Shown here: positions 24,063 through 32,379 of the stretch, piece by piece | Position numbering within the stretch: position 1 is the stretch's first letter | Layout: each line of letters begins with the position of its first letter | DNA from: Ferruginibacter sp. | GTDB taxonomy: Bacteria; Bacteroidota; Bacteroidia; Chitinophagales; Chitinophagaceae | Direction of reading: 5' to 3' | Assembly (NCBI GenBank): GCA_030655145.1 | Contig: JAURWD010000278.1 | Location: forward strand, 1 to 33,249 | DNA: 33,249 nucleotides | The notes under the pieces: model-generated | Seen by the model: only the letters and a program-made list of their open reading frames with translations | Database searches by the model: none | Told to the model about the DNA's origin: nothing | Translations under genes and position numbers: made by a program

Positions 24063-24195
24063 CAAAGATGCAAGGTTAATCCATGCCCGCAAAGAGCAGA
24101 ATTGCCCTTTTTGCACCTTGTTGTAAATACGGCCACCATCGTAATACTGCTGGCAATTACCAAGTAAACTACGTGACCGGCATTCGTATAATTAC
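24063..24195 (-). promoter_or_regulatory. Promoter and upstream block of RNA copy 2
   Basis: On the minus strand: CATCTTTG (24070-24063) and TTG (24092-24090) with a 19-bp spacer; the inverted repeat AGAGC-N6-GCCCT in plus-strand sense (24093-24108), with one mismatch; and a distal block GTAAACTACG (24164-24173), CATTCG (24181-24186) and TATAATTAC (24187-24195). The distal block ends 14 bp before the kinase stop codon. Confidence 0.6.
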
Positions 24196-24208
24196 CTTTT
24201 TAAAGCTG

Positions 24209-27200
24209 TTAGTCAGGTAAACTATCCTTAAATGGAATGGAAAAATAGAAAGTGCTGCCTTTTCCAGGCGTGGATTCTACCCAGATTTTGCCGTGATGTA
24301 ATTCAACTATTTTTTTACAATGCGATAAACCAATACCCGAGCCCTGGTATTCTGTTCGCGTATGTAAGCGTTGGAAGATTATAAAGATCCGGTCGTTGTG
24401 CGCCTTGTCAATACCAATACCGTTATCCCGGAAAGAGAATATCCATTGATCTTCCTCCCTGCGGGCAGCCACCTGAACTTCGGATTGAACATCGGTCCGG
24501 CGAAATTTGATCGCGTTTATTAACAGGTTCTGAAATAATTGTTTGATCTCCGTTGAGTAACCGTTGATGAGGGGCAGTTCACTTATTGTTATGATGGTTC
24601 CCGATTCGGTAATTGCACTGTGCAGGTCGGCGATCACATTTTTGATGATGGCATTACAATCAACCAGCTCAAGTTCATTTTTTGTTCCTATGCGGGAATA
24701 ATCAAGCAGGTCTTTGATGAGCACTTTCATCCTGTCTGAAGACTCATGGATAAAGCGTAGGTATTTATCTGCCCGTTCATCGAGCTTTCCCTGGTACTGC
24801 TGTTTTAATAATTGTACAAAGCTTGAGGTCGTTCGCAGTGGCTCCTGCAGATCGTGAGATGCTACATAGGCAAACTGTTCCAGCTCTGTATTTTTTCTTT
24901 TTAATTCTTTATTGCGAATATCGAGATCAGCTTCGGATCGCTTGATCTGATCCTCATCCATTTTGCGTTTACTGATGTCCGTTACCATTGCAAGCGCGCC
25001 GGTAAATTTATCTTCGGGGTCAAAGATCGGGGAGGCTGAAAGGGTTACCCAAATGCGGCTACCCGTGCTGGTTTGCAACGGCAGGTCGAGGTTATATGAC
25101 TCGCCGTTGCGACTTTTTTGTACCAACGGGTAGGATAATGCAAGATCATTGGGAGCGATGAATGACTTCAAGGAGCTACCCAGCATAGCTTCATTTGAAT
25201 ACCCGAGCAGGTCGCACATTTTTTTATTTACGAAAATGGTATCAAACTTTTCATCCATCATCCAGATTCCTTCCTGTGCAGTTTCAACAATTTGCCGGTA
25301 CCGGGTCTCGCTTTCAGATAGCAGCGCTTCTGCCATTTTGCGTTCTGTAATGTCAATCATAATTCCATAAAATACTTCCACGCCGGAGACGGGATCTTCA
25401 AACCGGGAAATATTTTTAAGCACATGAACTTCTCTTCCTTCTGTTGTTTTAAGGATGACCTCGTGGTTGTAGAGACGGCCTTGTTCCTGCAGTTCTTCCA
25501 GGTAAGTTCCCACGTTATTATTTGGGAGTTCATGGTCTGTAATGTTAGAAAATAACAGATCGGCCGGGTAACGATAGCCAAGCATATTTGCAAAGGCCTG
25601 GTTGCAATTAAGGATGTCGCCGGATAACGTTGTTTGATACACACCCGCAAGATTCTGCTCAAAAAGTAAGCGATATCTTCTCTCGCTATCAGTGATCTGC
25701 TTTACGGCTTTTTTTCTTTCGGTGATGTCACGAATGAAAGCGCAAAAGAATTCTTCTCCTGCCTGGCGAATAGGCAATACCGTTAGTTCCACCGGGAAGT
25801 CTTCACCCGTTCTTCTGATGGCGTTTAATTCAAGCAACACATTCAGTGCTGGTCCTTCACCTGTTTTAAGGTAATTTTTTAATCCCTGTTTATGTCTTTC
25901 GCGAAAACGTTCAGGTATAATCAAGGCGGAGAGAGATTTGCCTTTTACTTCCTCCGACTTCCAGCCAAAAATATTTTCCGCCTGCGGGTTCCAAAAAGTG
26001 ATCTTATCATCGGGATCCATGCAAATGATAGCATCGAGAGCTGCGGACATAATTAGCTCAATACGCTCCTGGCTATCCTGCACGATTTTTTCAGTTCGTT
26101 TTCTGTCCGTGATCTCCACCATGATGCCGCGGACATACCCGCTGCCATCCTCATGGCTCACCACGGTCACATTATCCTGGAACCAAACTTCGCGGCCATC
26201 AGCAGCGATCATCCGGTATTCGAGTTTATGGGATCGTCGTTGCCGCGTGTTTGTCATGAAGCGTTCTACCGTTGCGTCCCGATCTTCCGGGTGCAGGTGA
26301 TCACGCCAAAACATGTGGTCTTCAATCCAGTTTTCAACAGGGTAACCTAGTATCACTTCTGCTTGCCGGCTTACAAAAACAAATTCGAAGCTTACCGCAT
26401 CAGACTCCCACACAATACCTTCAATAGTATTGACCAGTGATTGAAAATTTTGTTGCGACGCTTCATAATTCTCTTCAACCTTCACCCGTTCGCTGATATC
26501 CTGCATGGACCCGATGATCTCGCTGCAATTTCCATGTTGGTCTATCACAGGCGTAATAGTTAATATACCAGTTACCCTCCCGGTTGTTTCATTGTGCCAA
26601 TGCTCTTCCCAGGTCATTGCCTTACCGGTACGGATCGCTGTTCGATACTTTTCAAGTGTATGTTCCCTGTAAACTTCCGGGAGAATGTCTTCCAGGTCTT
26701 TTCCAATTAATTGATCTATTGATGTGCCGGTGGTTGTAGTAAATGCCTGGTTGATCGAAACAAAGCGAAACCTTTCACCAGGCTCAACACTCATCATGAA
26801 AATACTTTCGGTAACGGTATTATAAATGAGGTCCAGCTGGCGCTCGTTGGATAATAATGCCAGCTCTGCTTTTTTTCTTTCTGTAATATCATTTACAACC
26901 CCATCGACCCTGGAGAGCACGTTGTCCACCAACGTAGGTACTGCTTTTACTTCCACCCAACGGATGCTGCCGTCTTTGTGGATGATGCGATAAATGCTTT
27001 CAACGGTTTCTCCATTCATCAACACAGCGGATTCTGTCTCCAGCACCTGCCGGTCTTCCGGATGCACTACCTCGAACCACAACCTGCTATTCGAAAAAAA
27101 TTCTTCTATGCTGTAACCATATATCTTCTCGCAACCGATCGACATATTGGTGTATGCGTCGGCGATAATGTCGCGGGTAAAAAAGCCTTCATGTACCTGG

Positions 27201-27439
27201 GTAAAAAATTCGCTTAGTTCGTCATGCGCTGCCTTTACTTCGGATGTTTCCTTTAAAAGTTGCTGCTCCAGCGAAATGGTTTTCTCCTGCTGCTGCCTGA
27301 TTTGAAGTTTCAATTTTGAAATTTCTGCCTGGTCCGTTTCCATCGCGGCATTAACATCTTCCAGTAATTTGTTCAGGTCTGCCGGCACCCTCCCCATTCC
27401 AAAATGCGCATTCAGCAGGTGCTTGAATTGATTGACCAT
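24209..27439 (-). CDS. Cytosolic sensor histidine kinase with six PAS domains
   Basis: 1076 residues from ATG 27439 (a GTG at 27469 would add ten). After an N-terminal coiled coil (KLQIRQQQEKTISLEQQL) come six PAS domains, at ~75-190, ~200-310, ~325-445, ~455-570, ~575-690 and ~700-815. Most end in a PAC-like DITERKxAE or DISERV. The kinase core has the phospho-accepting histidine in VASHDLQEPLR (~862), the N-box FQNLLINAIKF (~971), DNGIGI and GSGIGLSHCKKIV (~1035). No membrane helix is seen, so the ligands would be intracellular. The core closely matches that of the neighbouring Reg_prop kinase, so one core was probably duplicated. It is the last gene of the regulator-kinase-kinase operon, 57 bp after the previous stop. 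There is no receiver or HTH domain. Confidence 0.9.
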   Translation of the reverse strand: MVNQFKHLLNAHFGMGRVPADLNKLLEDVNAAMETDQAEISKLKLQIRQQQEKTISLEQQLLKETSEVKAAHDELSEFFTQVHEGFFTRDIIADAYTNMSIGCEKIYGYSIEEFFSNSRLWFEVVHPEDRQVLETESAVLMNGETVESIYRIIHKDGSIRWVEVKAVPTLVDNVLSRVDGVVNDITERKKAELALLSNERQLDLIYNTVTESIFMMSVEPGERFRFVSINQAFTTTTGTSIDQLIGKDLEDILPEVYREHTLEKYRTAIRTGKAMTWEEHWHNETTGRVTGILTITPVIDQHGNCSEIIGSMQDISERVKVEENYEASQQNFQSLVNTIEGIVWESDAVSFEFVFVSRQAEVILGYPVENWIEDHMFWRDHLHPEDRDATVERFMTNTRQRRSHKLEYRMIAADGREVWFQDNVTVVSHEDGSGYVRGIMVEITDRKRTEKIVQDSQERIELIMSAALDAIICMDPDDKITFWNPQAENIFGWKSEEVKGKSLSALIIPERFRERHKQGLKNYLKTGEGPALNVLLELNAIRRTGEDFPVELTVLPIRQAGEEFFCAFIRDITERKKAVKQITDSERRYRLLFEQNLAGVYQTTLSGDILNCNQAFANMLGYRYPADLLFSNITDHELPNNNVGTYLEELQEQGRLYNHEVILKTTEGREVHVLKNISRFEDPVSGVEVFYGIMIDITERKMAEALLSESETRYRQIVETAQEGIWMMDEKFDTIFVNKKMCDLLGYSNEAMLGSSLKSFIAPNDLALSYPLVQKSRNGESYNLDLPLQTSTGSRIWVTLSASPIFDPEDKFTGALAMVTDISKRKMDEDQIKRSEADLDIRNKELKRKNTELEQFAYVASHDLQEPLRTTSSFVQLLKQQYQGKLDERADKYLRFIHESSDRMKVLIKDLLDYSRIGTKNELELVDCNAIIKNVIADLHSAITESGTIITISELPLINGYSTEIKQLFQNLLINAIKFRRTDVQSEVQVAARREEDQWIFSFRDNGIGIDKAHNDRIFIIFQRLHTRTEYQGSGIGLSHCKKIVELHHGKIWVESTPGKGSTFYFSIPFKDSLPD

Positions 27440-27496
27440 AGAGTTTTTGTGAATGTTAAAGATATTCACAGTTTCAAAATAATCGACAGGAGGAAT

Positions 27497-30400
27497 TTAG
27501 TTTGGATTTATGCGGGTTGGATCGGGATCATACAAGGTGAAGTAGAAAATACTTCCAAGTCCGGGCATGGACTCTACCCAGATTTTTCCCTGGTGCATTT
27601 CTACGATCTTTTTACAATGCGAAAGTCCGATGCCGGATCCCTCGTATTCAGTTCGTGTATGCAGCCGCTGAAAAATATTAAAAATGCGGTCGTTGTATTG
27701 TTTGTCGATGCCAATTCCATTGTCTTTGAAAGCAAATTGTCGGTACATGCCTTGCCTTTCAACGGATATCTCAATCAATGGAGAAATATTTTTCTTCCTG
27801 AATTTAATGGAGTTGATCAACAGGTTTTGAAAAAGCAATTTTAGTTCGGTACTATGCCCATGTACCACCGGCAGATCATCATAATATATTTCCGCCTTGG
27901 TTTCCTGGATCGCCACAGCAAGGTCAGCAAGCACGTGTTTCATCAGCCGGTTACATTCTACCGGTTCAACAGGATGCTTGATTCCGATCCTGGAAAAATC
28001 CAGCAGGTCGCGTATCAATGTTTGCATCCGGCCCGAGGCATCAGAAATATATGCGAGGTATTTATCAGCTTTTGTGCCGGCAGAACCTTTCAATTCCTTC
28101 TCCAGCAATTTCACAAAACTTGTGGTCGTCCGCAACGGCTCCTGCAGGTCATGAGAAGCCACATAGGCAAATTGTTCCAGCTCCAGGTTTTTGCTTTGCA
28201 ATTCTTTATTGGCGAGTGCTGCTTCCTGCCGGGCAATTTCCGATTCCGCCCGCGATGCTTCAGCTTCGAGTCGCGCCTTTCTCTCTTCCTTATTCAAATG
28301 AACCAGCTGCAAAGTTTGTTCGGCTACTTTTTGTTGCAGTACCACCTGCTGGTGTTTAATTGCCCGAAGTCGAAAGCGGTATACTGCGATGATCAATCCA
28401 ATAAGTAACAGGATCATGGCTGTAACAAACCACCAGGTTAGCCAAAAAGGTGGGAGCACCGTAATTTTTACCGAGGTGCCATTCATGTTCCAAACACCAT
28501 CATTGTTACTGCCACGCACTTTAAAAATGTAAGTACCTGGATTAAGGTTGGTATAGGTTGCTGAACGCTTATTACCTGACTGGTTCCAGTCTTCGTCAAA
28601 ACCCTCCAGCATGTACGCGTAACTGTTTTGTAATGGCTGGGTAAAATTTAAGGCTGCAAACTCAATGGTAAAAACTGATTGACTATACTTAAGAATGATC
28701 TCTTTTGCCTCATTGATAGAATTTTTTAAGGGCGATCCTTCCCCAATGGACACAGGTTTATTAAAGACCTGGAAACCGGTGAGGTACACCGGTGGTACAT
28801 AACTGTTTTCGAGTATGCTGTCTGGATAAAAAGAATTGAAACCATTTACACCGCCTATAAATATTTGTCCCTCCGGGGATTGCCAGGCTGCCTTTGGCTT
28901 AAAGGTGTTGCTTTGAAGGCCATCATGCACATCAAAATTTCTAAAATCTTTCGTGGCCGGGTCAAAGCGTGACATTCCTTTATTTGTGGTTATCCACAAA
29001 CGTTCATTTTTATCTTGCAGAATGCCATAAACAACGTTGTTGGCAAGACCTTGACGCTCTGTATAAACTTTAAAAGTGTTGGTTCTCCGGTTGAAATGAT
29101 TCAGGCCGCCTGCAGTGCCGATCCAGAGATCACCATGCCTGTCTTCGAGGATACAATAAACAATGTTATTACCCAGACTTAGCCGGTTGGCAGGGTCATT
29201 TCTAAAATTGGTAAACTCTCTTGTTTTACGATCAAATAAATCTAGTCCCCGGTCGCCACCTACAAACAACTCGCCCGAGCGGGTTTCATAAACACAATGA
29301 ACCAGGGTACCTGAAATACTTTTCTTGTTTTGGGGGTCTGGAGCGAAGTGATCGAAGGTTTCAGTTTTGTCTTTAAATCGAAATAGGCCCCCATTGTCAT
29401 TTGTGCCAAGCCAGAGATCTCCCTGCCTGTCTTTATAGGTAATGTTGACGCTCTGCTGCGTGCGCCTGTTCAAATTAGGATCCGGGGTCACATAGTGCTT
29501 AAACGTTTTGGCATGTGTATCAAAAATATCTATACCACCACGGTGGAAACCCAATGCTAAAACACCGGGTTTGTATTCCACTGCCGACACCACATAGTTA
29601 TTGAAAATACCAGGTTTGCCGTCACCCTCATTCGAAAAATGGGTATAGTTGCCGGTTGTGGGATCGTAACGATTTAACCCTCCACCGTCGGTACCGATCC
29701 AAACATTTCCGCTTGAATCTCCGGCGATAGACAGGACCATATTACTGCTCAGGCTATTTGAAACATAGGGCTTCTTTGTATGGTGCTGGAATTTGTCACC
29801 GAAAAGTGGCAGAAAATTTATTCCTCCCGACCAGGTGCCTGCCCACATGTTCCCGATATCATCTTTATATAAACAGTACACTGAATTGCCAGACAAACTG
29901 CCTGGATCAATGTCGCTGTTTTTATGGGTGGTGAAATTGCGGGACACGGGATCGTAAATACTGATGCCGCCATTTTCTGTACCTATCCAAACCCGGCCTG
30001 AGAGATCTTCGCTGAAAGAAAGAATGTCATTATACCCAAGACTGGTGCTAATGACCGGATCGTGTCGAAAGCGGGTAAACTGGTTTTGCCTACGATTGTA
30101 CAAGGCGACACCACTGCCTTGCATACCCACCCAGATGTTTCCCTGGTGATCTTTAAACAATGTTTTTACAAACCCCACATCAATACTTCCCTGGTTCAAG
30201 GGATCATGATAGAAGTGCTTAAAGGTCTTTTTTTCCGGGTTAAAAACATTCAGGCCATTTCGCGTCGCAATCCACAGCATCCCTTGTGCATCCTGGATGA
30301 TACGTGTAACAAAATTGTTGCTTAAGCTATTTGAATCTGCCGGGTTGTGCTGGTAAAAACGAAATGTTTTTTGCGCCGGGTCAAATAAACAGAATCCGTC

Positions 30401-30832
30401 TGTCGATCCCAGCCAGATTCGCTTTTTGCCATCGATGAAAATATTTCGAAAAAGCCGGTTAGTATTGGAGGACCGGTGATGAATAAATGTCTCCGACGAG
30501 CGGTCAAATTTTTCCAGTCCACCGGCAGTCACGATCCAAAGATTGCCAGCATCATCTTCGGCGAGGCCGCTGAGCGAATTATTAATGATGCTTGCAGGAT
30601 TTTGTGGGTCGTGTCGGTACACCTGGAAATTATAGCCATCATAACGGTTCAGCCCGTCATCAGTGGCGAACCACATAAAACCACGGCTATCTTTTAAAAT
30701 AGAGAAGATGGAGTTTTGTGATAGTCCATCGGCGGTGGAAAGATGTCGAAACTTGGGGGAAACGACCTGGCCTTTCGCGCCGGTAGCGCAAACCTGCAAA
30801 CATAAAAGCAACAGGAAGGTGCCGAGCCTCAT
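27497..30832 (-). CDS. Membrane sensor histidine kinase with Reg_prop beta-propellers and Y_Y_Y domain
   Basis: 1111 residues. A signal peptide (MRLGTFLLLLCLQVCATGAKG) is followed by a large periplasmic sensor of Reg_prop repeats (pattern LWIGTxxGLNxFDxxxxxFxxY, ~30-640), a Y_Y_Y domain (SYAYMLEGFDEDWNQ; TYIFKVRGSNNDGVWN, ~700-780), one membrane helix (~797-820), a coiled coil, and a kinase core with VASHDLQEPLR (H at ~894), FQNLLINSIKFR, DNGIGI and GSGIGLSHCKKIV. The sensor half matches that of hybrid two-component systems which in Bacteroidota often sense glycans, but the receiver and AraC-type HTH of those proteins are missing. The ATG overlaps the response-regulator stop as ATGA, so the two genes are coupled. 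Confidence 0.92.
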   Translation of the reverse strand: MRLGTFLLLLCLQVCATGAKGQVVSPKFRHLSTADGLSQNSIFSILKDSRGFMWFATDDGLNRYDGYNFQVYRHDPQNPASIINNSLSGLAEDDAGNLWIVTAGGLEKFDRSSETFIHHRSSNTNRLFRNIFIDGKKRIWLGSTDGFCLFDPAQKTFRFYQHNPADSNSLSNNFVTRIIQDAQGMLWIATRNGLNVFNPEKKTFKHFYHDPLNQGSIDVGFVKTLFKDHQGNIWVGMQGSGVALYNRRQNQFTRFRHDPVISTSLGYNDILSFSEDLSGRVWIGTENGGISIYDPVSRNFTTHKNSDIDPGSLSGNSVYCLYKDDIGNMWAGTWSGGINFLPLFGDKFQHHTKKPYVSNSLSSNMVLSIAGDSSGNVWIGTDGGGLNRYDPTTGNYTHFSNEGDGKPGIFNNYVVSAVEYKPGVLALGFHRGGIDIFDTHAKTFKHYVTPDPNLNRRTQQSVNITYKDRQGDLWLGTNDNGGLFRFKDKTETFDHFAPDPQNKKSISGTLVHCVYETRSGELFVGGDRGLDLFDRKTREFTNFRNDPANRLSLGNNIVYCILEDRHGDLWIGTAGGLNHFNRRTNTFKVYTERQGLANNVVYGILQDKNERLWITTNKGMSRFDPATKDFRNFDVHDGLQSNTFKPKAAWQSPEGQIFIGGVNGFNSFYPDSILENSYVPPVYLTGFQVFNKPVSIGEGSPLKNSINEAKEIILKYSQSVFTIEFAALNFTQPLQNSYAYMLEGFDEDWNQSGNKRSATYTNLNPGTYIFKVRGSNNDGVWNMNGTSVKITVLPPFWLTWWFVTAMILLLIGLIIAVYRFRLRAIKHQQVVLQQKVAEQTLQLVHLNKEERKARLEAEASRAESEIARQEAALANKELQSKNLELEQFAYVASHDLQEPLRTTTSFVKLLEKELKGSAGTKADKYLAYISDASGRMQTLIRDLLDFSRIGIKHPVEPVECNRLMKHVLADLAVAIQETKAEIYYDDLPVVHGHSTELKLLFQNLLINSIKFRKKNISPLIEISVERQGMYRQFAFKDNGIGIDKQYNDRIFNIFQRLHTRTEYEGSGIGLSHCKKIVEMHQGKIWVESMPGLGSIFYFTLYDPDPTRINPN

Positions 30833-31314
30833 ATACTTGTTTTTGACTTTGGATGCGAATGACTTCCTTCTGTTCGAGATAATTTGGCAGGTAGCTCGGT
30901 GGTAGGAAGGTGAAAATGGGTTTCGAGTATTGTATGGACCAACTCCGGAGTGATCGGTTTGGTTTCAAATGATGCAATAGCTGAAATCTGTTGAGCCCGA
31001 AGTTTGTCCTCTGGATTTTGGGAGGTGGTCAACATAATTATTACCGGTTGTTGTTCAGCAACTAACTGGCTAAAGGCCTCCATAAATTCCCAGCCATTCA
31101 TCCGCGGCATGTTGATATCCAGAAAGATCAATTGCGGAACCTGGCTTAAGTTACCGGCGATGAGGTTCCGCCTGATATGATTTAATGCTTTCTCAGCATT
31201 TTCAAAAACCAGTACTTGCTCCGCACAGTTCACCTCTTCTAATACCAGGGAGCTGATGAAATTGGTTGGTTCATCGTCGTCAATGATCATGATACAATCC
31301 AACTTTGCGCTCAT
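30829..31314 (-). CDS. Single-domain response regulator
   Basis: 161 residues that form one receiver domain: acidic pocket IIDDDEP (D12-D14), phospho-acceptor D66 in LIFLDINMPRMNGWEF, T96/T97 in MLTTSQ and K119 in FETKP. A short polar, basic tail (LSRTEGSHSHPKSKTS) follows, with no output domain. This resembles Rcp1-type stand-alone regulators that act by protein contact. I chose ATG 31314 rather than an upstream TTG. Its stop overlaps the Reg_prop kinase start by four bases (ATGA). It is the first gene of the three-gene operon; its phosphodonor is probably one or both of the kinases behind it. Confidence 0.9.
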   Translation of the reverse strand: MSAKLDCIMIIDDDEPTNFISSLVLEEVNCAEQVLVFENAEKALNHIRRNLIAGNLSQVPQLIFLDINMPRMNGWEFMEAFSQLVAEQQPVIIMLTTSQNPEDKLRAQQISAIASFETKPITPELVHTILETHFHLPTTELPAKLSRTEGSHSHPKSKTSI

Positions 31315-31695
31315 ATGCCTACAGTTGACGCATGACAAAGGAAAAACTCCTGCTGATGAATTGTAATTCCGACGCTGTAAGTAAAGTGGAGGAAATGAGG
31401 CTTAAAAGGCATTTCTGATTTTTCGTTGGATAAAAAGCTCAATTTGGTTTTTGTTCATGTTGCGACTGTCGCCTGGATATTTTTTTACCGGCGAATTACC
31501 TGGAAATGGTGCCGATACTAACTATTGCATTTGCAGCAAGTTGTATTGTACCAGCTAAAAACGACCGGCTAATATAAACGAACAGTCTGCCGGTAAAATT
31601 GAGGTGGAGTAGCTTGTTTTGGTGTAGCGATAAAGGCAATAACCTTGTAGATAATTTTCTAGTACGGCTGGAAGAATTGATCGGGAGGGACACTA
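31315..31695. other. Upstream region of the signalling operon, no gene recognised
   Basis: 381 bp between the response regulator start and the terminator of RNA copy 3. A short palindrome GCGAC-TGT-CGC-like sequence lies near 31464. A 65-codon minus-strand frame in 31496-31693 has a composition unlike its neighbours and no recognisable feature; I do not call it. The promoter of the signalling operon should be in this region but I cannot place it with confidence. Confidence 0.4.
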
Positions 31696-31696
31696 T

Positions 31697-31743
31697 AAAA
31701 GAAAAACTTCCACAGCTATTGGTCTTTCATAGCCTGTGGAAGT
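31697..31743 (-). terminator. Terminator of RNA copy 3
   Basis: Read on the minus strand, CTTCCACAG (31742-31734) pairs with CTGTGGAAG (31715-31707), with an inner GCTAT/ATAGC stem and apical TATGAAAGACC, followed by TTTTTCTTTT. Against copy 1 the inner stem differs at positions that remain paired. Confidence 0.82.
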
Positions 31744-31840
31744 AAGTTTTTGTTGAACTCTTGTGAAGTTCGTGGGATCATTAATTTTGAGACTTTCGTC
31801 TCCCAGAATTCGTTCCTGGTTTCAGTGTGTTCGGTCTTTT

Positions 31841-32160
31841 GCCATCATCGCTGTGAAGCATAGGCTAGGATATTGAGTTTGGTCTTTTTGGGTTATCATC
31901 GCTTTTGAAAGCATAAACCCGGATACTGGTTTTTTTTGGTCTTCTTTAGGATTAGGATCGTTGGTTTTTGGATCATCATCGCTTTTAAAGGCATAGATCC
32001 GGACATTGGTTTTTTTGGTTTTCTCTAGGTTTTGGATTCTTGGTTTTTTGGATCATCATCGCTTTTGAAGGCATAGATCCGGACATTGGTTTTTTTGGTC
32101 TTCTTTAGGTTTTGGATTCTTGGTTTTTTGGATCATCATCGCTTTTGAAGGCATAGACCC
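31841..32160 (-). repeat. Five tandem stem-loop modules of RNA copy 3
   Basis: Modules at 32130-32160, 32050-32080, 31970-32000, 31890-31920 and 31841-31865. The first four start exactly 80 bp apart. Outer arms, minus strand: GGGTC/GATCC, GGATC/GATCC (twice), GGGTT/AACCC, GCC/GGC. The inner TATGC and GCGATGAT are kept except for natural pairing changes. Each is preceded by CCARTRTCC or a close variant and followed by AAAAACCAA-like sequence. Confidence 0.78.
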
Positions 32161-32246
32161 GGACATTGGTTTTTTTTGGCTTTTGGTAGGGTTTGGATTT
32201 ATTTAAGAATTTGAGTGACGATATCTTTTCATTCATTTTCTTAACA

Positions 32247-32379
32247 CAAAGATGCAGCAGTGACGGTTCTCTGACAAGAGCGTTATTGCTCTTTTTAGCC
32301 GATAGAGTAAATACTGACGCGAGCGTAACATCTGCGTTTTACCCGCGGAGATCTACGTAAGATCCACTCGTACAAGTAC
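32247..32379 (-). promoter_or_regulatory. Promoter and upstream block of RNA copy 3
   Basis: On the minus strand: CATCTTTG (32254-32247), a 20-bp spacer and TTG (32277-32275); the inverted repeat AGAGC-N6-GCTCT (32277-32292); and the distal block with CTACG (32353-32357), ACTCG (32366-32370) and TACAAGTAC (32371-32379). The last element is 94 bp from the TTG, against 96 and 95 bp in copies 1 and 2. Confidence 0.62.

Larger units (their letters stand above)
31697..32240 (-). ncRNA. Candidate ncRNA, copy 3 (five stem-loop modules)
   Basis: The longest of three related loci: a putative ~545-nt minus-strand transcript from a TTG/CATCTTTG promoter (32247-32277) to a strong hairpin terminator (31697-31743). 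It has five modules, four of them at an exact 80-bp period (32130, 32050, 31970, 31890) and a shorter fifth at 31841. The linkers are A/C-rich (CCAAA, ACCAAAAAAACC) and look unpaired. A 43-codon frame (MNEKISSLKFL...) covers the first module and then meets a stop; similar stops follow in later repeats. The locus lies directly upstream of the response-regulator operon. Confidence 0.62.

Noticed and set aside
23889-24116. 75-codon minus-strand frame through RNA copy 2
   Set aside because: Its start lies upstream of the predicted promoter, and the module is read in a different frame from the other copies.
27450-27469. GTGAAT-N9-ATTCAC-like inverted repeat at the start of the PAS kinase gene
   Set aside because: Six-base arms without flanking T run or a second copy; probably chance, although it could affect the choice of start codon.
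31496-31693. 65-codon minus-strand frame upstream of the response regulator
   Set aside because: It has low-complexity basic/serine composition, no family features, and begins next to the terminator of RNA copy 3.
31841-32160. CRISPR array in the 80-bp repeats
   Set aside because: The parts between the repeats are themselves conserved, the repeats vary in sequence, and no cas genes are present.
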